Source of the DNA: Gemmataceae bacterium
GTDB taxonomy: Bacteria; Planctomycetota; Planctomycetia; Gemmatales; Gemmataceae
Assembly: GCA_022616435.1 (NCBI GenBank)
Contig: JAKEET010000149.1
Span: 1-45,490, forward strand
Direction of reading: 5' to 3'
DNA: 45,490 nt
Part shown: in pieces, positions 19,001 to 30,900 of the stretch
How the letters are laid out: the number at the start of each line of letters is the position of its first letter
How positions within the stretch are numbered: position 1 is the stretch's first letter
Notes under the pieces: generated by a model
Told to the model about the DNA's origin: nothing
Databases searched by the model: none
Seen by the model: the letters and a program-made list of their open reading frames with translations, nothing else
Program-made: the position numbers and the translations under genes

Positions 19001-21844
19001 GTCAACATCGCCCGCTTCCAGATCGCGGCCAGCCTGTATCGGCTGGGCGATCTGCCCGGCGCCGTGGCCGAGGCGCAGCGGATGCATCAATCGGGACTGG
19101 ACCTCGGCGACGCGCAAGCGTCGGGGATCAGCCTGGACGTGTGGGCGCGGGCGTCGCTGGGCCAGGTGACGCCGGACATGGTGCAGGTCGAGATGGCCCG
19201 GTCCACCGGCGACGTGCAACGCAACGCGCAGGTGCTGCTCGCCGAGGGGGTGCGGCTGTGTCATGCCGGCCGGCCGGCCGAAGCGACGGAGGTCTTGACG
19301 CAGGCCCGCGATCAAATCGCACGGGCGGGGATCAAGAACGCCTGGGTCGCGCCGGTGTTGCCGTGGCTGGCCACGGCGCTGCGCCGGCAGGCCGAGGCGG
19401 CATCCACCCGCACGCCCGGCCACCGCCAGCGCCTGATCCGGCGCGGGCTTGCCGCCGCACGGCAGGCGCTCCGCCTGACGCACAAGCTCCAGAACGACTA
19501 CCCGCACGCGCTGCGCGAATACGCCATCCTCCTGGCGATGCACGGCCGGCCGGAGAAGGCGCGGCAATGCTTCGACAAGAGTCTCGCCGTCGCCGAACGC
19601 CTGGGGACGATCCACGAGCACGCGCAGACGTTGCTGGCGCGCGGCCAGGTGGGAGTGGAGCTGGGCTGGCCGGGCGCGCTCGACGATACCCACCTGGCGC
19701 ATCAGACCCTGCAGCAGCTCGAAGCGCCCGTGGCGGCCAGCGCCGCCGGCGCCGCCGGCAAGGGGGGCGAGCGGACGGTGACGTTGTCGCTGGCGGACCG
19801 GTTCGATACGGTGCTGGACGCCGGCCGCCGCATCGCCTCGGCCTTGTCGCGGCAGGCGATCTTCGCCGCGGTGCGCGAAGCCGCCCTGAAGCTCTTGCGC
19901 GGCGAACGCTGCCTGGTCCTCAAGGTGGAAGGCGAGCACGGCAACGAAGACGTCACCCTGGTCTCCGGCGAGCTGCACCTGGAGTACAGCCGCGCCATCG
20001 TCAGGAAAGCGCTCGACGCCGGCCACGCCGTCACCAGCATGGAAGGGATGCCGGACCATGCCAGCGAAAGCGTGCTCCTGTCTGGAGTGCGCTCGGCGTT
20101 GTGCGCGCCGATCCACGCGCGCGGCCGCACCGTCGGCTGCTTCTACATGACCCACCGGCAGGTGGCCGGGCTGTTCGGCGTCGACGAGGAGCGGCTCGCC
20201 GACTTCATCGCGACCCTGGCCGGCGCCGCCCTCGAAAACGCTGAAGGGTTCGCCGAGCTGCGCCGCCTCAATGAAACGCTGGAGGCCCAGTTCGCCGAGA
20301 GCCAGCGCGCCGAGAAGCGCATCCAGGAGCAGGCCGCCCTGCTGGACAAGGCCCGCGACGCCATCGCCGTTCACGACCTCGACGGCCGCATCCTCTACTG
20401 GAACCAGAGCTCCGAGCGGCTGTACGGCTGGTCGGCCGCGGAAGTCCTCGGCCGGACCACGGACCAACTGCTCTACCGCGCGCCGTCGGCGGCCCTGGCG
20501 GAGGCGCGGCGGCTGGTGCTGGAGCGCGGCGAATGGACGGGCGAGCTGTGCCAGACCACCAGGGACGGCAAGGAGATCACCGTCGAGAGCCGCTGGACCC
20601 TGGTGCGCGACGCCATCGGCCAGCCGAAGTCGAAGCTGATCGTCAACACCGATGTCACCGAGAAGAAGCGCCTCGAAGCGCAGTTCCTGCGCGCCCAGCG
20701 CATGGAAAGCATCGGCACGCTGGCCGGCGGCATCGCCCACGACATCAACAACCTGCTGTTGCCGATCATGCTGGCGGTCGATCTGCTCAAGCAAGACCTG
20801 GACGCGGCGGATCGGCTGGCGCTGCTCGACGATCTGGGCCGCAGCGCCCAGCGCGGCGCCGACATGGTCAAGCAGATCCTGTCGTTCGCCCGCGGCATCG
20901 AGGGGAACAAGGTCCTGGTGCAGCTCAAGCACGTGATCGGCGACATGGGGAAGATGGTGACGCGGACGTTCCCCAAGTCGATCCACTTCGAGACCGATCT
21001 CGCCTCCGACCTGTGGGTCATCCACGGCGATCCGACGCAGCTCTATCAGATGGTGATGAACCTGTGCGTCAACGCCCGCGACGCCATGCCCCATGGCGGC
21101 AGCCTGTCCGTGCACGCCGCCAACGTCATGCTGGACGACCTGGACGCCGGGCGCTTGCATCCCGACGCCAAGGCGGGGCCGCACGTGCGCGTCACGGTCG
21201 CCGACAGCGGCACGGGCATGCCGCCGTCGATCCTCGACAAGATCTTCGATCCGTTCTTCACGACCAAGGAATTCGGCAAGGGCACCGGCCTGGGGCTGTC
21301 CACGGTGCTCGGCATCGTCAAGGGCCACGGCGGTTTTCTCCACGTCCACAGCGCGGTCGGCGCCGGGGCGGAGTTCGCGCTCTACTTGCCGGCCGCCGAT
21401 ATCGGCCAGCCGCAACTCGGCCAGCCGCGGCGCTGCGAGCCCGACCTCAAGGTGTTGCCGATCGGCCGCGGCGAAACGATCCTGGTGGTGGACGACGAAG
21501 CCGCCATCTGCCACTTCACGCAGCGCAACCTGGAGGCGCACGGCTACAAGGTGCTGACAGCGCAGAACGGCCTGGAGGCGGTGCATATCTTCGAGTGCAA
21601 CCGCGGCCAGGTGGAGCTGCTGCTCACCGACATGATGATGCCCGGCATGGACGGCGTCGCCACGATCAAGGCCTTGAGAAAGCTGAAGCCCAAGCTGCGC
21701 GTGATCGCCGCCAGCGGCCTGGAAGACCTGGCCGCGGCCGCTCAGTCCGCGGGGGCGAGTTTTGAAGCGTTCCTGCGCAAACCGTACCGCGTGGACAAGC
21801 TGCTGGACGTCGTCCACGAAGTGCTGCGCGGACCGCCACTGTAG
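16100..21844 (+). CDS. Hybrid Ser/Thr kinase - AAA ATPase - TPR - GAF - PAS - histidine kinase - receiver
   Basis: 1914 aa from GTG 16100, but the true start is probably upstream. The frame is open from 15983, and the text just before the GTG (FGGRFQADRLLKHGHGVS) supplies the kinase glycine loop; no ATG, GTG or TTG lies in that stretch. Ser/Thr kinase: K18 in VVIKI, HRDLKPANI at 108-116, DFG at 139-141. AAA/predicted ATPase domain: Walker A ESGGGKS near 317-323 and LLDDCQWAD as Walker B. TPR-like helices run from about 700 to 1200, GAF about 1233-1385, PAS about 1410-1527. The histidine kinase has H1547 in GGIAHDINN, N-box LCVNARDAM, DSGTGMP and GTGLGLS. The receiver has VVDDEA and phospho-acceptor D1844 in LLLTDMMMPGMDG. 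It resembles cyanobacterial and planctomycete multi-sensor multi-kinases. It is a cytoplasmic sensor; the signal is unknown. Confidence 0.92.
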   Translation: MSTWLGVDLKEDRPVVIKIAARDSLSIGAQMRLEHEAGVLRQIHSPFIAALLELGWQDDLLYLVMPLVEGTTLAERLRVGPLGVRDTVALARCLMSALQEVHDQGVLHRDLKPANIILRAGDRSDPAAAHAPPCATLIDFGLARSARLDASIRDQPVGTARYMSPEQAGLLDHDPDERSDLYSAGVVLFESLAGRAPFDGQSVSEVLRQHMAQPAPKLRSLGVAVPRALDEIIQRLLRKDPRDRYQTAEAVLADLTQLTAALDKGVGDPPLVVGLRDRRRTLTEPAFVGRGAELAALDLECDQARQGDGGLVFLEAESGGGKSRLLLELAQRSARQGFRVYRGQGLDQTAQRPFQVLVGVAADLIQDCKADAALAPAVQARLGEQREAVCAALPELSEALGAFSTAVLGPETFGQARSLQALAALLDALGTEDRPALVLLDDCQWADELTLKLVGAWQRRRGERRGARHVLLVIAFRCDEVPAEHLLRTLNSASHLALPPFDGRDVRRLAESMAGPLPDEALSVVEQLSEGSPFMAAAVLQGLVESGALVAEPSGWRVEPLALADVQSSRHAAAFLVRRIELLPADVMQLLSAGAVLGKEFDLDFAARLARQTPAEAVAALDEARRRHIVWARRRETSCAFIHDKLRHTLLERLPPADQQELHRRAALQLESQGGDRAFELAYHFDAAGLCERALPHALTAAEQARAQHSLEIAEQQYGIAGRGVGAADRTTRFGIAEGLGNVAMLRGRYDEAATQFEIALGLADGQTAQAEIEGKLGELAFKRGDVKTATIRIEHALRQLGSPVPRWSITFLILVLWEVLVQFFHSACPRFFVGRRSSERFAGERLALRLYSRLAHLYWFHRGTVAALWAHLRELNRAELYPPTPELAQAYSEHAPAMSLIAWFSRGIAYAEKSLAMRKQFGDLWGQGQSLHFYGIVLYAASRFKDCLGRCREAVRLLERTGDFWEVNIARFQIAASLYRLGDLPGAVAEAQRMHQSGLDLGDAQASGISLDVWARASLGQVTPDMVQVEMARSTGDVQRNAQVLLAEGVRLCHAGRPAEATEVLTQARDQIARAGIKNAWVAPVLPWLATALRRQAEAASTRTPGHRQRLIRRGLAAARQALRLTHKLQNDYPHALREYAILLAMHGRPEKARQCFDKSLAVAERLGTIHEHAQTLLARGQVGVELGWPGALDDTHLAHQTLQQLEAPVAASAAGAAGKGGERTVTLSLADRFDTVLDAGRRIASALSRQAIFAAVREAALKLLRGERCLVLKVEGEHGNEDVTLVSGELHLEYSRAIVRKALDAGHAVTSMEGMPDHASESVLLSGVRSALCAPIHARGRTVGCFYMTHRQVAGLFGVDEERLADFIATLAGAALENAEGFAELRRLNETLEAQFAESQRAEKRIQEQAALLDKARDAIAVHDLDGRILYWNQSSERLYGWSAAEVLGRTTDQLLYRAPSAALAEARRLVLERGEWTGELCQTTRDGKEITVESRWTLVRDAIGQPKSKLIVNTDVTEKKRLEAQFLRAQRMESIGTLAGGIAHDINNLLLPIMLAVDLLKQDLDAADRLALLDDLGRSAQRGADMVKQILSFARGIEGNKVLVQLKHVIGDMGKMVTRTFPKSIHFETDLASDLWVIHGDPTQLYQMVMNLCVNARDAMPHGGSLSVHAANVMLDDLDAGRLHPDAKAGPHVRVTVADSGTGMPPSILDKIFDPFFTTKEFGKGTGLGLSTVLGIVKGHGGFLHVHSAVGAGAEFALYLPAADIGQPQLGQPRRCEPDLKVLPIGRGETILVVDDEAAICHFTQRNLEAHGYKVLTAQNGLEAVHIFECNRGQVELLLTDMMMPGMDGVATIKALRKLKPKLRVIAASGLEDLAAAAQSAGASFEAFLRKPYRVDKLLDVVHEVLRGPPL

Positions 21845-21862
21845 GACCGGCCCGCTGTGATG

Positions 21863-21923
21863 GTGGTTGGTGGTTCGTGGTTGGTGGTTGGCCACTAACC
21901 ACCAACCACGAACCACCAACCAC
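21863..21923. terminator. Perfect 27-bp hairpin made of heptad repeats, between convergent genes
   Basis: Left arm 21863-21889 is exactly complementary to right arm 21897-21923, with a 7-nt loop (GGCCACT). The arms are built from GTGGTTGGTGGTTCG-type units, the same family as the arrays at 11006-11045 and 11435-11475. It lies 18 bp after the kinase stop and 14 bp before the stop of the giant minus-strand gene, the right place for a bidirectional terminator, though there is no T-run. Confidence 0.7.
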
Positions 21924-21937
21924 GATTCTTCCTGACT

Positions 21938-24900
21938 TCACCCAACATAGATCCCGTTGAACACAAATCGGCGCCGCACCCTGGCGTTCTCGAAGACGCG
22001 ATCGACCACGGCCGGCGTCAGGCCGTTGTAAGACGCCTGGACGACCTTGCGCGACACCCGGCCGCCCCCCGGACCGCTGGAAGCCATGATGTTGACTTTC
22101 TCGACGTTGCCGGGTTGGCCGCCGTCCACGGCCTTGACCGCGATGCGGACCCCGGTGCGTTCGCGATTGTTGAACACCCGGAACCGCGCCAGTTGCTGCG
22201 GCACGGCGCCGCCGTAGACCGTGCCGCCGCTGAAGACGCTCACCAGCGGCAGCCAGTTGCCGCCCGCCGACGCGACCACGTCGCGGATGCCGTCGCCGTT
22301 GACGTCGCCGATGGCCGCGAACAGGCCGTTCTTGTACGGCCGACCGAACGCCGCGAACGAATTGACCAGGCCGAACGAGGCGCCGTCGTAGACGTTGACG
22401 CGGGCGCTCGTGCCGGGGCCGGTGGCGGCGATGATCTCGGCGCGGCCGTCGTTGTTGATGTCGCCGGCGGCCACGCGGACCCCGCCCCGGAATCGATTGC
22501 CGAACGCCCGGAACGAGCCGATCAGGCTGGGCGCTGTGGTGAGGGTCATGCCACTAAAGACCGACACCATCGGCAGCCAGCCGGCGTCGGCGCCGGTGAT
22601 GATGTCGTTGGCGCCGTCGCCGTTGACGTCGGCGATCGCGACGAAGACGCCCCTGGTGAATTGCGGCCGATAGGCGTTGAACGACGCCAGCCGTTGCGCC
22701 GGGTACTGGCCGAGGCTGTCGGGCGCGCCGTTGAAGGCCCGGACCGTCGCCCGGCGGCCCGGACCCGGGGCGGTGACCAGGTCGGGCAGGCCGTCGCAGT
22801 TCACGTCGCCGGTGGCGACGCGGACGCCGCCCCGGAAGAATCCTTCATACGCCAGCACCTGGAACCGAAACTCGAGCGTCTCCGCGTCGTACACCCGCAC
22901 CAGCGGCGGACCACTGGCGTTGGCGACGGCCAGTATGTCCACGTGGTTGAAGCGCTCGATGCTCTCGAAGCACACGTGCTGGTGGCCGCTCGTGAAGCTC
23001 CAGTGCCCCTTGCCCACGGAGGCGGTGTTCAGATGGCGGCCGGTGGTGCCGATGGTGTTGAGCCGCAGGAAGTCGCCGCCGAAGCCTGCGGCGCCATCCG
23101 GACTGCACACGCCCGGAGGCGGCAGGTTGCCGTCGATGAAGAACTGCGTCGTCGTGCTGGGGCTCGTGTCGAAGACGTTGACGTCGTCGGTGCCGTCGAG
23201 GCGCACGGTATCCATGGTGGCGTCGAAGAACACGCCGGCGAAGGGCCGCGGCACACTCGTCGTGACGCCGCTGGGGCCGACGAGGTAGTTGCGCTGGCCG
23301 CCGTCGCCGCGATCGTTCAAGAACAGCACGTCGCGCGTGCCGAAGGGGTTGGCATCGCAATCCATCGAGCCGAACGGGCCGGGAGCGCCGCCGAGCACGG
23401 TCAGCCGGCCGCGGATCTCGTCAAGGTCGCCGTTGTCGGCGAAGGCGCCGCCGTTGGCGAACGTGTCCGAGCCGTCGAGGCCCTCGATGCGGGTGGAACT
23501 GCCGAGCAGGGTGCTCGTCACCGTGAAGGTGTCGCCGCCGTTGTTGGAGCCGCGGACGACGATGCCGTCGCCGAGCACGGACGCGGTCATCACGGACGCG
23601 GTCCCGGCCACGTTGAACTGGCCGCCGGTGGCGAAGTAGTTGATCACGGCCGGCGCGAGGTTCAGGATCTGGCTCTCGGTGACGACCACGTTCGCGTTGG
23701 GCGCGCCGCCGGCGTCATTGGCGACGATCCGGTTGAAGACGCCGCCGCCGCCATCGATGGTCACCGGACCCAGGATGCCGTCGAGGTGGCCGCTGGTGGC
23801 CGGCGCGTCGGACGACATCGTGAAGGCGTCTTCGCCGCCGCCGCCGCTGACCAGAGTGGTCGTGCCCGCGTTGGTGCTGCGGACGTTGAAGACGTCGTTG
23901 CCGCCCAGGCCGAGGACTTCCAGGGACTCGATGGCGGCGTAGTTGACAGCCTCGGCGGCGGACGTCACGGAGGCGTTGGTGATCACGATCGTCTCGACGT
24001 TGCTGGTGCCGTTGACGGTCAGGAAGTCGTTGCTGCTGGCGCCGGTGTCGATGACGTGGACCACGCCCAGGAGATTGCCGAGCTGCACGAAGTAGATGTC
24101 CTGCGCGCCCACGCCGTCGAGCGTGATCGGGCCCGTGCCTTTGCGCTCCAGGGTAATCTGGTCAACCTCGCTGTTGCCCGTGATGGTCGCGGCGCCGCCG
24201 TTGGTGATCGTGCCGGTGATCAGGATGGTCGATCCGGAGCCGGCGTCGGCGTTGCCGACATCGCCGGCGATGGCGACGTCGGCGGAGGCCTGAATCGTCG
24301 CCGAGGCCTGGCCCTGGCCACCATGCAGCGTGAAGTTGTCGCCGGCAAACAGCCCGACCGAGCCGTCGACGGCCCCAACGTTGCGGCCGGTCAGGATCGT
24401 CAAGTCCTGGCCCGGCGTGGGCAGGTCCAGCGTTTGCAGCACGACGTTGCCCTGCACCGAGCTGACCACGCCCGCCGTGGTGACGAAGCCGCAGTTGCCG
24501 CCGGTCACGACGGTGCCCACGCTCAGATCGTCCGCGTCGGTGTAGAGAATCATGCCGGTGGCATTCACGGCGATCGTGTTGACGTCGTTGGACCCAGTAT
24601 TCAAGATCACTTCGGTCCCGGCCAGGATGCCGAGCTCATCGGCAATGACGGCGCCGACACCGGCCCGGGACACGCTGGTCCCGGCAACCATGCGGATGTC
24701 GCCGGCGCCGGCATTCAGCGGCTGAACCAAGTCCAGGAACGTCCCGGTCCGCAGGTTGATGCCGCCGCCGGCGCTCGTCACGCCGTTGATCGTCGCGGCA
24801 AAGGCGGTTGAAACTACCGAGAGCGAGGCAATGGTCAGATCGTCGCCGTCGCGAAATTCGACGAGGCCGGCGGCCGCGGTCGTGTTGACGGCGAGATTGG

Positions 24901-27900
24901 TCACGTCGTTGATCGCCGCGCACAGAGTGACGGCGCCGGCGGCCTGGATCAGCAGGCCGGCGGCGTTGATGTTGCCCTCGGCCGTTTGCTGGACGCCGCC
25001 GGAACGCAGCGCCGCGGTCGCGGCCGTGATCCCCGTGCCGGCCGCCAGGGCGCCGATGGTGATGGTCCCGGTGTCCGCAACCAGCACCACGCCATTCGCA
25101 ACGTTGACGCCGGTCACCGTCGCCGGCACGCAGCCGCCGCCCGCGACCTGGCCCACGGTGAAACCGCTGGCGTTGCGGAAATGGAAGTCGCCGGCGGTGA
25201 CGACGGCGACCACCGTCCCGGCGATGGCGCTGGCCGCGTTGTCCAGATCGACGAACGTGCCGGCCTGGACACTGAGGGCGCTGGCCGCGATGCCGCTGCT
25301 AGCCGATTGCGTGACGCCGCCGCCGGGAACGGCCAGGCGCACCACGCCGGCGCCGGCCTGGACCGAGTTGAACACGCTCAGGCCGCCGGCATCCACACAA
25401 AGATTGATGTCGGCACTGGGGGCAAACAGGCCGACGGTGGTCGTGAAGCCCGCCGTGCCCCCCGCCGCCACCGTGCCGATGGCCAGGGCGTTCACGTCGC
25501 GGAAGTTGATCGCGCCGAGCGTAGTCTGCGCGGCCAGGAGATTGACGTTGTTGTCGCCCACGAGGCTGATCGGCCCGGCGGCGCGGATGCCCAGTTCATC
25601 GGCGCGGATGAAATCGTCGGCCTCGGTCTGAATCACGAAACCGCCGGAGACGATGCGAACATCTCCGGAACCGGCGTTGATCGAGCCGGCGCCGACCTGG
25701 CCATCGTTCAACGTGAGGTTGTCGCCGGTTTGCAGGTTGATGTCGCCGCCGTTGCTGGACACGCCGATGACGTCCGACGTGAAGCAGCCGGACGCGGCGA
25801 CGGAACCGACGGCGACGGCTCCCACGTCGCGATACTCCACGAGCCCACTGGCCCCGATGGCGATGGCGTTGTTGGCATTGGGCGCCGCGGTCAGCGTCAC
25901 TGAACCCGAAGCGCTGACGCCGAGCGCTTGGGACGAGATCGCTCCTTCGGCCGTCTGCGTGACGTTGCCGGACGTGGCCTGGAAGCGGACGATGGCGCCG
26001 ACGCCGGTGTTGACGCCCGAACTGGGAACCCCTGCCGTGCCGATCTGGATCGTGCCGGCGTCGGCGCACAATTCGACCGGGCCGCCGTTGGTCGTGACGC
26101 CGCTGACCGCCTGATCGAAGCAGGCGTCCGCACTCACGTGTCCCGTGGCGAAACCAAGCGTGTTGCGGAAGGCGATCCGCGCGCTGTTCTGCTCGGACAG
26201 GGCGGCAAAGGTTGAGGCGATGAAGTTGCTCGTCGCATCCAGGATGATGCTGCCGAAAGCCCGGACGCCAAGGACGCTCCCCGTGATCGTCCCGCCGGCG
26301 TTCTGGATGACGGACCCATTTTCGGCGTGCAGCCGCACGACGCCGGCGCCGGCATTGATCGGCCCGTCCACGATCAAATCACCGTCCGCAACACACTGGG
26401 TGATGTCGGTGGTGTTCGTCAAGCCGGATGCGCCGGTGAAGCCGCAATTGCCGCCGGCGGGCACCGTGCCGATCGTGTAGCCGTCGATGTCGTGGAAATT
26501 GACAATGCCGCCCGTGGTGTTGATCGCCAGCACGTTGACGTCGTTGGCGGCGAGATGGAGACTGACGCTTCCTTGTGCCACGATGCCCAGCGCATCGGCC
26601 AGGATCGCCCCGGTTGCCGATTGGTCGATGACGCCGGCCACGATGCGCACATCGCCGGCGCCGGCGTTGATCGGCTGCTCGACGTGCAGGATGGAGGCGT
26701 TGAGATTCACGTCGGCGTCGAGCGCCGCGCCGTTGTTGCTGATGCCGCCGGCGCCGTTGAAGCCGCAGTTGCCGCCGGCCGCGACCGTACCGATCGTCAG
26801 CTCATCCGCCTCCCGGAACTCGACGAGGCCGGCGGCGCTGATGGCGAGCGTGGCAAGGTGGTTGACGGCGGCACACAGGGTCACCTCGCCCCCGCTGACG
26901 ATTCCCAGCGCATCCGCCGTCACGACGCCGCCGGCGCTCTGCGTGACGTCGCCGCCGGCCACGATGCGGACGTCGGCTGCCCCGGCGTCGATGGGCTGGT
27001 CGACCATCAGCGTGCCGCCCACGTTCAGGTTGACGTGATTGTCGCCGCCTTGCAGGCCGGCCGCGCCGGGGAAGCCGCCAGGGCCCGCAGCCACGGCGCC
27101 GACGGTCAGGCCGTCGATGTCGCGGACCTCGATGATTCCGGCGGCGGCAATGGCGACGGTGTTGACGTCATTGTCGCCGGCGCACAGCAACACGTCGTCC
27201 GCGGCCGCGACGCCCAGTGCGCCGGCACTGATGCCGCCGGCGCTTGTCTGCTCGACCGCCGGGCCGGTGGCGTTGGCGCCCACGGACACGATGCGCACAT
27301 CGCCCCGGGCCGTGTCCAGGGCGTCGCGCGTGTCGATCGCCTGCGTGATGCTGAGCGTGCCGCCGCCGGCGGTCGCGACGCGCAGGTTCACGTCGCCGTC
27401 GTTCGTAGCGACGCCGAAGGTCGCCGCGAAGCCGGGCGCCTGGACCGCCACGGCGCCGATCGCGAGATCATCCTCGTCGTGGAAAGAGACCGTGCCGCCG
27501 GCCGCCGCGTTGAACGCCGCCAACGAGTTGACGTCGTTGGCCGAGAACAACGTGACATTGCCGCTGGCGGAACCTGCGGATGGATCGATATTGCGCACGC
27601 CGAGCAGGCTGGCGCGGATCGGCGCGTCGGCGTCCTGGGTCAAGCCCGCCGTCGTGATCAAGCGGACGGTGTCGGCGTCGCCCGCCGTCGTGACGCCGCT
27701 CGTCGCCGTGAAGCAGGAGTTGGCCGTGACGGTGCCGATGTTGAGATCATCGACATCATGGAGAGAGATGCTGCCGTCCGGGGCGGCGTTGAACGCGGCG
27801 AAGGTGTCGACGTCGTTGGCGGCAAGCAACGTGACGGCGCCGTTGGCGCGCACGCCGAGAGCGGCGGCGCTGATGTCGCCGCCCGCCGTCTGGGCGACGC

Positions 27901-30900
27901 CGCCGCCGGCGACGAGGCGCACGCTGTTGCCGCCGGCGTTGATCGGCCCGCCGATGCCAATGCTCTCGGCGGCGCACACGGTAAGGTCGTCGCCGGCGTT
28001 GATGGTCCCTCCGAGCGTCACGGCGCCGCAGCCCTCCGCGTCGTTGAAGCCGGCCTCGATGGCGAGGTCGCCGCCGGCGCTCACGATGGAACCCGCCTGC
28101 AGGATCACGTCGTCGCCGGCCAAGAGCGTGACGGCGCCGCTGGCGGATTGGATCGTCACGCCGGAGATCACCGTGAGGTCGTCGTCGCAGATGCCCGGAT
28201 CGTTGGTCTCGCCGACGGACAGCAGGATGTTGCCGGCATCGGTGCTGATGCTGGCGTTCACGTTGATCGTTTCGGCGTCGAACGCCAGATCGCCGGCGCC
28301 GAGATTGAGCGGAGCATTCAAGATGATGGCATCCAGATCGCCGTCGCCGTTCACCGTCAGCGAGGCGCCGACCGGCGAGGCGTCGAAGCCCGGAAGCGCG
28401 TTGATCGTGACCGTATCCGCGCCGTCGCCGCCATGGATCGCCAGCATGGCGGCGGCAGCCGAGCCGGTGGGAACCGTGAACGCCGTCGCCTCGAACGTCC
28501 CATTGGCGCTCTCTAGTTGCAGCAGCCCGCTGCCGCCGTCTCCGAGGACCGCGTCGTCGGCGCTCGCGGGCAGGTTGATGACCACGTCGCTGGCCGTGCC
28601 GAGAAGGGTCAGCGGCTCCAGCCCGGTGAAGCGGATCGTGGCCGCGCCGGCGCCGACCTCGACGCTGCCCGCCCCGGGGCCGGTGTGGGTGACGGTGAGC
28701 AGTCCGACGTCGTAGCCGGCGACGATCAGTTGATCGTTGTCGAGCGCGTTCTCGCCGCCGTCAAAATCAAGGCCGGCGCTGGGTAGAGGGCTGCCGAGCA
28801 CGGACGCGGTCCCGGCGTAATCGACCGTGAGAGTGTCGTTGCCTTGGAGTGTATTGACCTGGATCGTGCCGGTGATCGATAGCAGCGGCACTTCGACCGT
28901 GAATGGATCGACCTGGATGGCGTCGGCGCCGGCTTCGACGAGGTTCCCTGGATCGTGGACACGGACGTTGGCGAGGCCGCCGCCGAGGTCGACTAGGCTG
29001 ATCGTCAGATCGTCGTCGCTCGTGCCGCCGTGGATGTCAATGACGAACAGATCGCCGCCCGACAGGAACACCGTGGTTTCGGGCAGGAACGTGTCGAGGA
29101 CGACGTCATTGCCGTCGCCCCCCATGTAGGTGATCTTGCCGACAAAGCCGCCGAAGGACACATCCGCTCCTTCGGGGAAGCCGAAGAAGAAGCCGGTCGT
29201 CGGGTCCGTGATGATGCTGTTGTTGATCAGCACGATCTCGTCGTCAAAGGCAAACGTGTAGCCGCCGAGAAGCTCCAGCGTCGCGACGCCGTCGCCCAAG
29301 GTGACGGAACCGGTAACGTTGAGCTGATCATGGTCCATCCCGGGAGTCGCGCCGTTGACCTCGGCCGTGAACGTGCCGCCGCGCGCGGTGTCGAGAGGAC
29401 CGCTGTCGAGGATTGCTGGGCTCAGCCCCGGCGCCACCGTGCCGCCGCTGACCGTCAGCGCGCCGCCGACGGCGCCGTCGCCCGCCAGCGTGCCGCCGCT
29501 GTTCACGGTGACGTCGGCCGCCAGGGAACCGGTCACTGACAACGTCCCAAGATCGACGAAGGTCGAGCCGAGGAACGTGTTCGTCCCCGACAGCCAGAGC
29601 GTCCCGGTCCCCACCTTGACGAATTCATCCTCGGTGGCGCTGCCGGAGCTGATGACGCCGGAGAAGACCCGATCGCTGTCGTCGCCCACGGTCAACGTGC
29701 TGACGACGTTGACGCCGAACACCACCGCGCCGCTCCCTTCCAGGGCGGCGACGGTCTCCGACGATTGCACCAGGTTGAACAGGCCCGAGCTGTTGATGGT
29801 TAGCACGGCCGTGTCGGCGATCTGGTCGCTGGCGCTGAGGCGCAGCTCGTCGGTTCCGGCGCCGTCGCCGAGGCTGATGGGGCCGGCGATGGCGTTGGTT
29901 CCCGCGGACTTGTCCAGCACAAGGATGTGTTCGTGGATCGTGGTGGGGCCGGTGTAGGTGTTCGCGGCCGTGCCGGAGAAGACCATCGTGCCGCCGCCGG
30001 TCTTGGCGACGCCGAAGCCCGAGCCGGAGACGGCCCCTGAAAAGGTGGTGACGCCGTTGGCCGAATCAAGCGTGACATCCTTGCTGAGGGCCACGTTGCC
30101 CGTGAAGAACGCGTCCGAAGCCAGGGCAACATCGCCGCCAATCGTGGCCGTGCCGCTGCTGCCGGCGCGAACATCGACGTTGCGGCCCACCGTGACCGTG
30201 CCGCCGGCGCCGCCGGCGCCGGCAATCAACGTGACCGAACTGCTGCCGCCGGTGTCGCCCAGCAGCACATCGCTCGTCGTGTTCCCCAGCGCGCCGGGAG
30301 CGCCGGACGGAGCGTTGGCCGTGACCCGCAAAGTCCCGTCGAGGATGGCGGTGGCGCCGGTGTACGTGCTGCCGGTCAGGCCGCCGATGGTCACCGCGCC
30401 GGTCGTGGTTTTCGTCAGGCCGACGCCGCCGCCCAGCGCCGCGGTGATCGTGCCGCTGTGGACATCGAAGTCCGAGGCGCTGGTCAGCGTTCCCGTCGTG
30501 CCCGTGATGCTGCCGGCGGTCAAGGTGACGCCGCTCACCGTGTCGTCAAACGGACCGATCGCCAGCGTCGCGCTATCGACGTTGATCGAGCTCGCATCGG
30601 CGAGGACGTGCGCGGCGCTCGAGGTGAACGCGCCGCCGAGCAGATGAATCGTCGCGTTGCCCGCGTCGAGTCCGGTCACCAGCGTCGTGTCGGCCTCGCT
30701 CAGGAACTGAGCGGTGTTCAAACTGTCGGTGTCGATCGCGGTCGTGTTCAGCGACAACGGGTCGCCGCCCGCGCCGATGCCGCCGGGCGCGCTAACGTTC
30801 AGCGTGTGTGCAGTCAGCACGTTGCCGCCGCTGCCGAGGACCGCGGCGCCGGTGGTCAGGTTCGTGACGGCAATGCTCGGGCCGTCGGTCAAGTCGATTG

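Noticed and set aside
18500..21919. 1139-codon minus-strand ORF opposite the hybrid kinase, and the 900-codon one at 15785-18487
   Set aside because: The plus-strand frame carries kinase, ATPase, GAF, PAS, histidine kinase and receiver motifs with catalytic residues; the antisense frames have none.
22115..24811. 898-codon plus-strand ORF opposite the giant gene
   Set aside because: It is the antisense shadow of the GC-rich G/A/T-repeat coding strand; its translation is D/A/V/G/R-rich with no domain, and the minus-strand frame has clear FG-GAP and repeat motifs.
25895..25930. Partial match to the PTRSVSEG repeat core inside the giant gene
   Set aside because: Only about eleven bases match (AACCCGAAGCG) and they fit the reading frame of the repeat unit (SASGSVTLT), so chance is enough.
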